From: Bradyrhizobium sp. WBOS07 | GTDB taxonomy: Bacteria > Pseudomonadota > Alphaproteobacteria > Rhizobiales > Xanthobacteraceae | DNA: 64,000 nt | Direction of reading: 5' to 3' | NCBI RefSeq assembly: GCF_024585165.1 | Contig: NZ_CP029008.1 | Coordinates: forward strand, 3,162,001-3,226,000 | Shown here: piece by piece, positions 48,614 through 64,000 of the stretch | Position numbering within the stretch: position 1 is the first letter of the stretch | How the letters are laid out: every line of letters starts with the position of its first letter | Translations under genes and position numbers: made by a program | The notes under the pieces: generated by a model | The model's input: the letters and a program-made list of their open reading frames with translations, nothing else | Told to the model about the DNA's origin: nothing | Databases searched by the model: none

Positions 48614-50674
48614 CTATTCCTCGTCCTCGTCCTCGACCTTGTCGAAGAAGGAATAGCGCAAGCTGTCGGCGTCGGCGTACCACTGCCCTGGCCCCTTGTT
48701 GGCAGCGAGCGTCGCCTCCCAGAGCGCATCGGTGCAGTCCTTGCGGTGCATCGAGAGATCGAAACCGTTGCCGAAGAACAGCTCGGACCATTCCCACCAG
48801 GTGCCGAGCTTCTTGACCCCGCGCAGCAGGTCGTAGCGGTCGATCAGGGCGGGAGCCATATCCGAGGTGATCGAGCCGAACACGAGGCCGGTCCTGACCA
48901 CGCGGTTGAGCTCGCGGATCGCGCGGACCACCTGCTTCGGGGAAACGTGGCAGAGGCTGGTCTCGAACACGAAGTCGAACGCGCCGTCCTTGAACGGCAT
49001 GTCGGTGATCGAGCCGAGCTTGTTGTACTTCTTCAGCGCCTTCGGCGTCTTGGCGTGGATGGCACGGTTGTTCTCGATGCCGAAGGCATCGATGCCGCGC
49101 TCGCGCAGCGCGCCGACCAGTTCGCCGCTGGCGGAGCCCGCGACGAGCAGCTTGAAGCCCTTCGTCTTTCCCCAGACGATGCCGAGCAGCTTGGTGAGAT
49201 AATCGGGGTCGGTAAAGTGGCGCCACGCCTCGTGGTAGGGACCGAGACCGCGATAGTTCTCGAAATAATCGCGATCGATCCTGTCGGAGAGCGGCTTGTC
49301 CTCCTGCGCGCGCTGCCGGCGCAGGCGCATCATCTCGGTCAGGATGATGTCGGTGGCGGCGTCGGAGGAGTCGAGCAGGCCGTTCAGCGTGGAGTCGAAC
49401 AGATAGTCGCCGACCACCACGATGCCCGGATGCTGCTTCGGCTCCGGCCGGTGGTTGGTCATGACGTCGCGCACGGGCAGACCGCCCGGTATGGCGTTCA
49501 CCGACGACAGCCAGCGGTGGATCCTGCCTTCCATGAAATGCGAACGCGCATCGCCGAGCGAGGCCGGCAGCGACTTCAGCGCGGCGTCGATCAGCTCCTG
49601 ATCCGACAGATTGGCGAAGGCCAGCGCGTCGGAGCCGGGGATCAGCCAGTTCAACACGCCGTGCTTGCCGACGTCGTGGCGCGCGCCCTCGTTGTAGACG
49701 CAGCAGCCGCCGAAAGCTTCGGACATGAACCAGGCGCCGGGAATCTTCCCGCCCCAGAACGGCGTGTCGAACAGGATCGAGACGCGCAGGTAATGCGCGG
49801 GACGGTCGAAATAGGAGACGTGCTTGACCATCGACTTGCGCAGCTGCTCGCCTTCCCAGCCGAGCGTGGCCAGCCAGGAATGCGGCAGGCAGACCAGCAC
49901 GAGGTCGAAGTCGCGGATCTCCGGTCCCTTGCCGTTCATCATCTTGAGCTGATAGCGGCCGGTCGGCGCCTTGCCCACGGCGAGCACGCGATGATTGAGC
50001 TGGATGTCGGCGTTGACCTCCGACTGCAGGCACTCGATCAGCTGCTCGTTGCCGTTCTGGATGGAATAGAGGCCGATATAGCCGTCGACGTCCATCAGGT
50101 AGTTCTTGAGCGCGTTGAGGCCGTTGGTGTTGTGGCTCTCGGTCGCGATGTCGGAGCGCGCCATCACCTTGAAGAAGCGCTTGGCTGTCTCGTCCTCGAC
50201 CTCCTCGTCGAGCACCTGCTCGGCGGTCTTGTAGGCCCAGGGATTCTCGTTGTCGTGCGCGCCGACGCCCTCGTAATACTCGACCGGCGACAACATCTCG
50301 GCGCAGCGCTTGCGGAAGGCCTCGATCGCAGCGGCGGTCTTGGCGCCGTATTTGCGGCGCATGCCGGGCACATCGTTCAGCAGCTCGCCGCCGAGATGCA
50401 CCTGCTCTGCGTCCATCGGAATGGTCTGCAGCCCGAAATGCTGGATCAACTCGCGCAGCGGATCCGGACCCGTCATCGAGTAATCGTAGATCTCGGCCAC
50501 GCCGGCCTCGTACATCGCGGGCGCGGCATCGAACTTGCGCGTGACGATCTTGCCGCCGAGCCGGTCGGAGGCCTCAAAGATGGTGACGCGACAGAGATCG
50601 CCGAGCTTGCGCTTCAGGTACCAGGCGCTCATCAGCCCGCCGGGGCCGCCGCCTACGATTGCGAGATCAAGCAT
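48614..50674 (-). CDS. FAD-dependent amine-oxidase-like/class I methyltransferase fusion
   Basis: The protein is 686 residues long. N-terminal residues 1-450 form a FAD-dependent oxidoreductase of the amine oxidase/desaturase group: dinucleotide motif GGGPGGLMSAWYLKRK at 8-23, and the closing VVVGDYLFDSTLNGLLDS where FAD ribityl contacts lie. From about residue 508 a Rossmann methyltransferase follows, with the SAM-motif LLVAGSASGELVGAL and FVFETSLCHVSP. The end is acidic (VEDEDEE). Such a fusion suggests sequential oxidation and methylation of one small molecule, perhaps lipid-like, with export by the ABC protein next door; that is inference. It lies behind the rpoC terminator. Confidence 0.85.
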   Translation of the reverse strand: MLDLAIVGGGPGGLMSAWYLKRKLGDLCRVTIFEASDRLGGKIVTRKFDAAPAMYEAGVAEIYDYSMTGPDPLRELIQHFGLQTIPMDAEQVHLGGELLNDVPGMRRKYGAKTAAAIEAFRKRCAEMLSPVEYYEGVGAHDNENPWAYKTAEQVLDEEVEDETAKRFFKVMARSDIATESHNTNGLNALKNYLMDVDGYIGLYSIQNGNEQLIECLQSEVNADIQLNHRVLAVGKAPTGRYQLKMMNGKGPEIRDFDLVLVCLPHSWLATLGWEGEQLRKSMVKHVSYFDRPAHYLRVSILFDTPFWGGKIPGAWFMSEAFGGCCVYNEGARHDVGKHGVLNWLIPGSDALAFANLSDQELIDAALKSLPASLGDARSHFMEGRIHRWLSSVNAIPGGLPVRDVMTNHRPEPKQHPGIVVVGDYLFDSTLNGLLDSSDAATDIILTEMMRLRRQRAQEDKPLSDRIDRDYFENYRGLGPYHEAWRHFTDPDYLTKLLGIVWGKTKGFKLLVAGSASGELVGALRERGIDAFGIENNRAIHAKTPKALKKYNKLGSITDMPFKDGAFDFVFETSLCHVSPKQVVRAIRELNRVVRTGLVFGSITSDMAPALIDRYDLLRGVKKLGTWWEWSELFFGNGFDLSMHRKDCTDALWEATLAANKGPGQWYADADSLRYSFFDKVEDEDEE

Positions 50675-50812
50675 ATGAGTTCCGTGGTCTCCGGTCCGCC
50701 CCCCGTGACGGGACCACCGGTCTAAACTCTCCTAGCAGAAGCGCTTTTACGCCTGAAGGAAAGATGAACAAGGGCTGATCTCGCATCGCAGCAAGCAAAC
50801 AAGGAATGCAGC

Positions 50813-50839
50813 AAAAAGGCCGGCTTGCGCCGGCCTTTT
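50813..50839 (-). terminator. Intrinsic terminator after rpoC
   Basis: The stem GGCCGGC/GCCGGCC with loop TTGC is flanked by A5 and T4, which gives a bidirectional-looking terminator. On the minus strand it ends the rplKAJL-rpoBC transcript about 30 nt beyond rpoC, before the fusion gene starts. Confidence 0.9.
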
Positions 50840-50869
50840 CATTATCTCAGTAGTCCTACGGATGAACGA

Positions 50870-55066
<4,197 letters not shown>

Positions 55067-55161
55067 CGTCTTCTCCTCGCGTGCCGGTCGCCTCCGGCCG
55101 CAAATTCGAAAATCACTTCAAGCAGGCGCCCTGCCCTCAAGGCCTCGGGCGGGGCGCCGGT

Positions 55162-55182
55162 GCCCGGCCGCAAAGGCCGGGC
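55162..55182. repeat. Hairpin in the rpoB-rpoC gap
   Basis: GCCCGGCC and GGCCGGGC with a 5-nt loop. It has no T-run, so it is not a terminator; it may be an mRNA processing site between rpoB and rpoC. GGCATGAC after it resembles the start of family C. Confidence 0.5.
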
Positions 55183-55195
55183 ATGACAGGTCGAA

Positions 55196-59314
<4,119 letters not shown>

Positions 59315-59786
59315 CGTGGCCTCTCATTTTCGTCGCCCGATCTGGGCGCGCCGTCCAGGACGCGGCTGCCACCGCTCCCCGGGTTGAATTTTTCGAACCC
59401 GTTTTGGGGGCCGCAGACTCAGGTTCAGGCGAGAATGTCCTGAATCTGTTCTTCAGACCTTCAAAACGCAAAACGACGCGCGGGGCGCTGCTGCGCGCCC
59501 GCCCGTCACAACGATCGTGTTCACGGACTGCAAAAGCCCGAAATAGCCTGCTCTCCCAACGGCTTACAGGGAAATCCGGCATCCCTGCCCACCGCGCTTT
59601 CGTGCTGCCGACCCGATATGGGGCGACAATAGTGCAGATTCGAGGGTCAAGCCCGCAAATCCCCACACTTTTTCGTGTTCGGCCCGCGTCGGAATGTTCC
59701 GTCGCACGCCTTTTGCATCCGGCCCGCCATCCGAGGACGGGCCAGGATCCCGGACGCGCGCCCGGGATCCCGCCAGTAAGCAGTGC
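59315..59786. other. 472-bp rplL-rpoB gap with attenuator-like hairpin
   Basis: No gene is supported. GGATCCCGG and CCGGGATCC (59745-59770) with an 8-nt loop form a strong stem just past the rplL stop; no T-run follows, as expected of the partial attenuator known between rplL and rpoB in many bacteria. A GCCCG/CGGGC stem lies next to it. A TTGACC near 59648 without a matching -10 is the only promoter-like trace. Confidence 0.5.
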
Positions 59787-60164
59787 CTACTTGAGCTCGA
59801 CCTTGGCGCCAGCCTTCTCGAGCTGGGCCTTGATCTTGTCGGCCTCTTCCTTGTTCACGCCTTCCTTCAGCGGCTTCGGAGCACCCTCGACGAGGTCCTT
59901 TGCTTCCTTCAGGCCGAGACCGGTGATGGCGCGGACTTCCTTGATGACCTCGATCTTCTTGTCGCCGGCGCTGGCGAGAACGACCGTGAACTCGGTCTTC
60001 TCTTCCGCCGGGGCGGCAGCAGCGCCACCGCCAGCCGGGCCGGCCACGGCGACGGCCGCGGCAGCCGAAACGCCCCACTTCTCTTCGAGGAGCTTCGCCA
60101 GTTCAGCAGCTTCGAGCACGGTGAGGCTCGAGAGGTCGTCAACGATCTTCTGCAAGTCAGCCAT
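59787..60164 (-). CDS. rplL: 50S ribosomal protein L7/L12
   Basis: This 125-residue protein has an N-terminal dimerisation helix pair ([25 protein letters not shown]), an Ala/Gly hinge ([19 protein letters not shown]) and a C-terminal domain with [25 protein letters not shown], the factor-binding region. Several copies bind the stalk base through L10. It lies 54 nt after rplJ and precedes the attenuator gap. Confidence 0.98.
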   Translation of the reverse strand: MADLQKIVDDLSSLTVLEAAELAKLLEEKWGVSAAAAVAVAGPAGGGAAAAPAEEKTEFTVVLASAGDKKIEVIKEVRAITGLGLKEAKDLVEGAPKPLKEGVNKEEADKIKAQLEKAGAKVELK

Positions 60165-60218
60165 TGTTCAGTTTCCTTAACTGTAAGTCTGGTTCGGGTT
60201 TGAGTTTTGCGAAGGGCG

Positions 60219-60737
60219 TCAGGCCGCTTCGCCCTTTGAGGCATGAGCCTGGATGACGCGCGCGAGCTTGCCCGCGGGCGCATTGGCGAGCTGAGCCAGC
60301 TTGGTCGCCGGGGCCACGATGAGGCCGACGATCTTGCCGCGCAGTTCATCAAGCGACGGCAGCGAGGCAAGAGCCTTCACGCCGTCGACATTCAGGACGG
60401 TCTTCCCCATCGAGCCGCCGATGATGACGAACTTTTCGTTCGCCTTGGCGAATTCGATGGCGACCTTTGGCGCCGCTACCGGATCGTTCGAAGTGGCGAT
60501 CACGGTCGGTCCCTTCAGCATGGGGCCGATGGCAACGACGTCAGTGCCTTCAAGAGCAATTTTGGCGAGACGGTTCTTCGAGACCTTCACCGCGGCACCC
60601 GCCTGCTTCATCTGCTGGCGCAGCTTCTGCATCTGGGCGACGGTGAGGCCGGAATATTGAGCAACGACCGCGACGCTCGTGGTCTTGAAGACCTCATTGA
60701 GCTGTTCGACCGCCTCTTTTTTTGCCGCTCGTTCCAC
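60219..60737 (-). CDS. rplJ: 50S ribosomal protein L10 (GTG start)
   Basis: This 172-residue protein is read from a GTG at 60737, which has GGAGAGAG upstream and gives the rhizobial N-terminus [15 protein letters not shown]. The ATG at 60764 would add nine residues and lacks a ribosome site. Family segments are [50 protein letters not shown] and the C-terminal helices that bind L7/L12. L10 forms the stalk base and is the autorepressor of the rplJL mRNA in E. coli; the long leader here suits such control. Confidence 0.97.
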   Translation of the reverse strand: MERAAKKEAVEQLNEVFKTTSVAVVAQYSGLTVAQMQKLRQQMKQAGAAVKVSKNRLAKIALEGTDVVAIGPMLKGPTVIATSNDPVAAPKVAIEFAKANEKFVIIGGSMGKTVLNVDGVKALASLPSLDELRGKIVGLIVAPATKLAQLANAPAGKLARVIQAHASKGEAA

Positions 60738-61310
60738 AGCAAGCTCTCTCCGGTTGGCGGTCATCGCGAAAGTGGGACCGCCGGGTTGCACCCATCGTCC
60801 CACCCAAAACCTGAACCTCGGGGCCAAAATCCCCTTCGGACACGCGCCGGGCGAGACGACATTCAAAGCCTGCCCTCCGGGAGCACCTGAGGGCGCCCAC
60901 GGCGTGTCGAGGTCCGAACCAGACCCGTTTCGCGACCAGCCCTTAAAGCTGGATACGAAGTGAAATCCGGTCTTCACCCGTCTATGCAGGCCATGCGATT
61001 AAGCCGTTGAGAAATCGAGATTTCCCCCAGGCGCCTGCAGTCTTGGACAGGACAGGGTCAGCCGGCGAACCGCCCGACCCTTGCCCACATTCCACCAACA
61101 GACGGGTTCTCCTTCCTTTTCGGGCAAATCCTCACGGACGTCCTGAAAAGGAATGATCTCCTGTGTCGGGTTTTCGGAATGCGTGCACGAACGCGCCAGC
61201 CGAGGCCGGCACGTCCGGAAGCGGTTCTTTAACCGCTCCGGGCTTGCTTGCCAAGAGCAAAATTCACACCAGTTCCAATCCGCTGCCGGACGGGCTTGGA
61301 ACGGGCCGAT
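60738..61310 (-). promoter_or_regulatory. 573-bp rplJ leader and promoter region
   Basis: No gene is supported. On the minus strand there is a CGGAGCGGTT/AACCGCTTCCG stem (61216-61240) near the end of the hydroxyacid dehydrogenase gene, a CCTTTTC/GAAAAGG pair around 61115-61150, GAAAT/ATTTC at 61011-61024, and a series of GGGAGGGC/GCCCTC elements at 60870-60895. The latter lie where an L10 leader is expected. No good promoter was found. Confidence 0.4.
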
Positions 61311-62264
61311 TCAGGCCGATTTGACCGCGTAAGGCAGCGGCTTGCCCGCGAAGAACGCGGTCAGGTTCGCCAGCACACAATTTCGCATCGCAACATGCGA
61401 TTCGAGGGTGTGGCCGCCGACATGAGGGGCGAACACCACGTTCGGCAGCGCGGTCAGCGCGTCGGGGGCGTGCGGTTCCTTCTCGAACACGTCGAGGCCG
61501 GCGCCGGCGATGGTCTTGTCGGTGAGTGCCGCCACCAGCGCCTTCTGGTCGATCACCGAGCCGCGGGAGATGTTGACGACATAGCCGTCCGCGCCGAGCC
61601 GCTTGAGGATGTCGGCGTTGACGACGTGCTCGGTCTCGGCCCCTGCCCGGACCGCGATCATCAGCACGCTGCACCAGTCGGCCAGTGCCTCCAGCGACGG
61701 GAAATATCGATAGGGCAGATCGTATCGGGTGCGGCTGAAATAGCCGACCTCGCTCTCGAAAGCGGCGCAGCGCGCCGCGATCTTGCGGCCGATCTCACCC
61801 ATGCCGTAGACGCCGATGCGGCGGCCGGGCATGCCGGCCTGCGGGCGCATCATCGGTGACGGCTTCGCGGCGGCCCAGTCGCCGCTGCGGACATATTGGT
61901 CCGCGACCAGGATCCGCCGCGTCGCCGCCAGCATCAGGGTCATCGCGATGTCGGCGACCGAGGCCGCGTTGGCGCCGGGACTGTGGCCGACCGCAATGTT
62001 GCGGGCGGCGGCCGCCTTGAGGTCGACGCCGTCATAGCCGGTGCCGTAGCAGACGATGGCGCCGAGCTTGGGGAACAGGTCCATCGCCTCCGCGCCGAGT
62101 AGCGAGCTGCCGGCGGTCAGCAGCGCGCGGATGCCGCCAAGCTCCTCGGCTGGAAACACGTCTCGCGCGGGCTTGCCACCGGTGTCGAGCAGCTCGAAGC
62201 GCTCGGCGAAGGGCGTCATCATCGTCTTGGGAAAGCGCGAATAGATCAGGACCTTGTCAGCCAT
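61311..62264 (-). CDS. D-isomer 2-hydroxyacid dehydrogenase (glyoxylate/hydroxypyruvate reductase-like)
   Basis: This 317-residue protein has a Rossmann motif VYGMGEIGRKIA (about 152-163) and the catalytic trio R234 (ISRGSVIDQ), E263 (DVFEKEP) and H281 (APHVGGHT). CYGTGYDGVDLKAAAARNIAV is the substrate-domain hinge typical of the GhrB/HPR2 group. It reduces a 2-oxoacid, probably glyoxylate or hydroxypyruvate, with NAD(P)H. The start at 62264 is preferred (GGAAGC upstream) to the longer reading. It stands, in the same direction, between rplA and rplJ, where usually no gene is found. Confidence 0.93.
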   Translation of the reverse strand: MADKVLIYSRFPKTMMTPFAERFELLDTGGKPARDVFPAEELGGIRALLTAGSSLLGAEAMDLFPKLGAIVCYGTGYDGVDLKAAAARNIAVGHSPGANAASVADIAMTLMLAATRRILVADQYVRSGDWAAAKPSPMMRPQAGMPGRRIGVYGMGEIGRKIAARCAAFESEVGYFSRTRYDLPYRYFPSLEALADWCSVLMIAVRAGAETEHVVNADILKRLGADGYVVNISRGSVIDQKALVAALTDKTIAGAGLDVFEKEPHAPDALTALPNVVFAPHVGGHTLESHVAMRNCVLANLTAFFAGKPLPYAVKSA

Positions 62265-62353
62265 TGTTGTTGCTTCCGGTGAGCGCCGCCACAAACGACG
62301 AGGGGCGGAATCGGTTGCCCAATTCCGCCCCTCACCTCATGCAATTTTCAGGC

Positions 62354-63046
62354 TTAGCCGAGGATGGTGCCTGGCTCGACCTTCACGCCAGGGCCCATCG
62401 TCGAGGACACCGCAACGCGCTGGATGTAGGTGCCCTTGGAGCCGGCCGGCTTAGCCTTGGAGACGGCGTCAGCCAGGGCCTTGATGTTCTCGACCAGCTT
62501 TTCCTCGGAGAACGAGGCCTTGCCGACGCCGGCCTGCAGGATGCCGGCCTTCTCGACCCGGAACTCGACCGAGCCGCCCTTGGCACCCTTCACCGCGCCG
62601 GTGACGTCCATGGTCACGGTGCCGATCTTCGGGTTCGGCATCAGGCCGCGCGGGCCGAGCACCTTACCGAGACGGCCGACCAGCGGCATCATGTCGGGGG
62701 TGGCGATGCAGCGGTCGAAATCGATCGAGCCGTTCTGCACCTTCTCGACCAGGTCTTCGGCGCCGACGACGTCGGCACCCGCAGCCTTGGCCTCATCGGC
62801 CTTGGCGCCGCGGGCGAACACGCCGACGCGGAGCGTACGGCCGGTGCCGTTCGGCAGGGTCACGACGCCGCGAACCATCTGGTCGGCGTGACGCGGATCG
62901 ACGCCGAGGTTGATCGCGATCTCGATGGTCTCGTCGAACTTCGCTTTCGCGCGCTCCTTGACCATCTTGATGGCGTCCGCGAGCGGGTAAAGCTTTTCGC
63001 GGTCAACACCTTCGCGGGCTTTGTTCAAACGCTTTCCGATTGCCAT
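62354..63046 (-). CDS. rplA: 50S ribosomal protein L1
   Basis: This 230-residue protein has [25 protein letters not shown], the [22 protein letters not shown] rRNA/mRNA-binding segment, and [21 protein letters not shown]1 moves E-site tRNA and in E. coli represses its own operon at the rplK mRNA. It is 6 nt after rplK. Confidence 0.98.
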   Translation of the reverse strand: MAIGKRLNKAREGVDREKLYPLADAIKMVKERAKAKFDETIEIAINLGVDPRHADQMVRGVVTLPNGTGRTLRVGVFARGAKADEAKAAGADVVGAEDLVEKVQNGSIDFDRCIATPDMMPLVGRLGKVLGPRGLMPNPKIGTVTMDVTGAVKGAKGGSVEFRVEKAGILQAGVGKASFSEEKLVENIKALADAVSKAKPAGSKGTYIQRVAVSSTMGPGVKVEPGTILG

Positions 63047-63052
63047 GACCGC

Positions 63053-63481
63053 TTACCCCGCAACTTCCAGGCCCATCGAACGGGCCGAGCCCTCGACCAT
63101 CTTCATGGCCGATTCGATGGAATCACAATTGAGATCCTTCATCTTCTTCTCGGCGATCTCGCGCACCTGCGCCTTGGTCACCTTGCCGGCCTTGTCGCGG
63201 CCCGGCGCCTTCGAGCCGGACTGGATCTTGGCAGCCTGCTTGAGGAAGAACGACATCGGGGGCGTCTTCATCTCGAAGGTGAACGAACGATCGGCGTAGA
63301 TCGTGATCACCACGGGAATCGGGGTGTTCTTCTCTTCCTTCTGGGTCTGGGCGTTGAACGCCTTGCAGAACTCCATGATGTTGAGACCGCGCTGACCGAG
63401 CGCGGGACCGATCGGGGGCGAAGGATTCGCCGCACCGGCCGGGACCTGAAGCTTCAGGTATCCGGTCACCTTCTTTGCCAT
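63053..63481 (-). CDS. rplK: 50S ribosomal protein L11
   Basis: This 142-residue protein has [32 protein letters not shown], the N-terminal domain that moves with EF-G, and a C-terminal rRNA-binding domain with [13 protein letters not shown] and [18 protein letters not shown]. It is needed for RelA activation and thiostrepton binding. It is preceded by a very stable hairpin in the nusG-rplK gap. Confidence 0.98.
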   Translation of the reverse strand: MAKKVTGYLKLQVPAGAANPSPPIGPALGQRGLNIMEFCKAFNAQTQKEEKNTPIPVVITIYADRSFTFEMKTPPMSFFLKQAAKIQSGSKAPGRDKAGKVTKAQVREIAEKKMKDLNCDSIESAMKMVEGSARSMGLEVAG

Positions 63482-63580
63482 GTATCACTCCTGTTGTGCC
63501 GGCACATCGCCGGCGGTTTCAGGTTCGTGGTCGGGATCAACGGCGGCTGGCAACCGCCCTCGTCCTCCCACGCCTCTTGC

Positions 63581-63604
63581 TGCGCAAGACCGAAGTCTTG
63601 CGCA
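63581..63604 (-). promoter_or_regulatory. UUCG-tetraloop hairpin between nusG and rplK
   Basis: TGCGCAAGAC and GTCTTGCGCA are perfect 10-bp arms around a 4-nt loop; on the minus-strand RNA the loop is UUCG closed by C-G, the most stable tetraloop class. It lies 9 nt after the nusG stop. It has no T-run on the downstream side, so it is more likely a processing, stability or protein-binding site than a terminator. Confidence 0.6.
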
Positions 63605-63612
63605 ATACCCGG

Positions 63613-64000
63613 TCAGACCTTCTCGACCTGACCGAATTCCAGTTCGACCGGCGTTGCGCGACCGAAGATCGACACCGCGACCTTCACGCGCGAGCGCGCT
63701 TCGTCGATTTCCTCGACGACGCCCGAGAACGAGGCGAACGGGCCATCGGCCACGCGCACATTCTCGCCGATCTCGAACGACACCGACGCCTTGGGCCGCT
63801 CCACGCCCTCCTGCACCTGGTGCAGGATGCGCATGGCTTCGGCCTCCGAGATCGGCATCGGCTTGTTTTCCGCACCGAGGAAGCCCGTGACCTTCGGCGT
63901 GTTCTTGATCAGATGAAACGCTTCGTCGGTCAGCTTCATCTTCACCAGCACATAGCCGGGGAAGAACTTGCGCTCGGCGTCGATCTTGCGGCCGCGGCGC
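63613..64000 (-). CDS. nusG: Transcription termination/antitermination protein NusG (5' part outside window)
   Basis: About 129 codons are present and the frame runs off the right edge. The end of the NGN domain is visible (RKFFPGYVLVKMKLTDEAFHLI, and FLGAENKPMPISEAEA), followed by the KOW domain IGENVRVADGPFASFSGVVEEIDEARSRVKVAVSIFGRATPVELEFGQVEKV. NusG binds RNA polymerase and, through its KOW domain, Rho or S10. The order nusG-rplK-rplA is standard. Confidence 0.96.
   Translation of the reverse strand, partial: RRGRKIDAERKFFPGYVLVKMKLTDEAFHLIKNTPKVTGFLGAENKPMPISEAEAMRILHQVQEGVERPKASVSFEIGENVRVADGPFASFSGVVEEIDEARSRVKVAVSIFGRATPVELEFGQVEKV

Overview
The window is a GC-rich alphaproteobacterial chromosome segment, most likely Bradyrhizobium or a close relative in the Nitrobacteraceae. 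The support is the str-S10-spc-alpha ribosomal gene order, an RpoA of 343 residues, a class D beta-lactamase, a GCG_CRPN-type small secreted protein, and several families of intergenic palindromes that I associate with this group. No tRNA, rRNA, CRISPR array, transposase or prophage gene was seen. The species call is inference.

Left part (1-26150): a mixed metabolic and regulatory region on both strands. It runs from a truncated cytochrome c subunit through a TRIC-type channel, a PEP mutase/isocitrate lyase family enzyme, small dimeric alpha-beta barrel proteins, an ArsR regulator with a palindrome across its own start codon, small exported proteins, a GST and an acyl-CoA carboxylase beta subunit. 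It continues with a deleted dienelactone hydrolase, an OXA-type beta-lactamase, a FliK-like/FlhB-C-terminal pair, an ATP12 chaperone, an RluA pseudouridine synthase, rarA overlapping a Deg protease, a porin, an HxlR/alcohol dehydrogenase divergon, an SDR with a DUF1330 protein, and a TctC-type binding protein. Intergenic palindromes separate many of these genes.

Right part (26180-64000): almost entirely minus strand, transcribed right to left, and holding the core gene-expression machinery. The order is nusG (partial), rplK, rplA, a 2-hydroxyacid dehydrogenase, rplJ, rplL, rpoB, rpoC and a terminator. Next come two inserted genes: a FAD oxidoreductase fused to a methyltransferase, and an ABC exporter with acidic ends. 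Then follows the superoperon rpsL-rpsG-fusA-tuf-rpsJ-rplC-rplD-rplW-rplB-rpsS-rplV-rpsC-rplP-rpmC-rpsQ-rplN-rplX-rplE-rpsN-rpsH-rplF-rplR-rpsE-rpmD-rplO-secY-adk-rpsM-rpsK-rpoA-rplQ, which ends at a clear intrinsic terminator. Most spacings are 1-50 nt. A good sigma-70-like promoter in the adk-rpsM gap suggests separate expression of the alpha part.

The most unusual items are an adenylate kinase carrying a 97-residue histone H1-like lysine/alanine tail, the oxidoreductase-methyltransferase fusion and acidic-ended exporter between rpoC and rpsL, the FliK/FlhB-C pair standing apart from other flagellar genes, the palindromic ArsR operator, and a repeat family of which two of the three copies sit between genes of the ribosomal superoperon.
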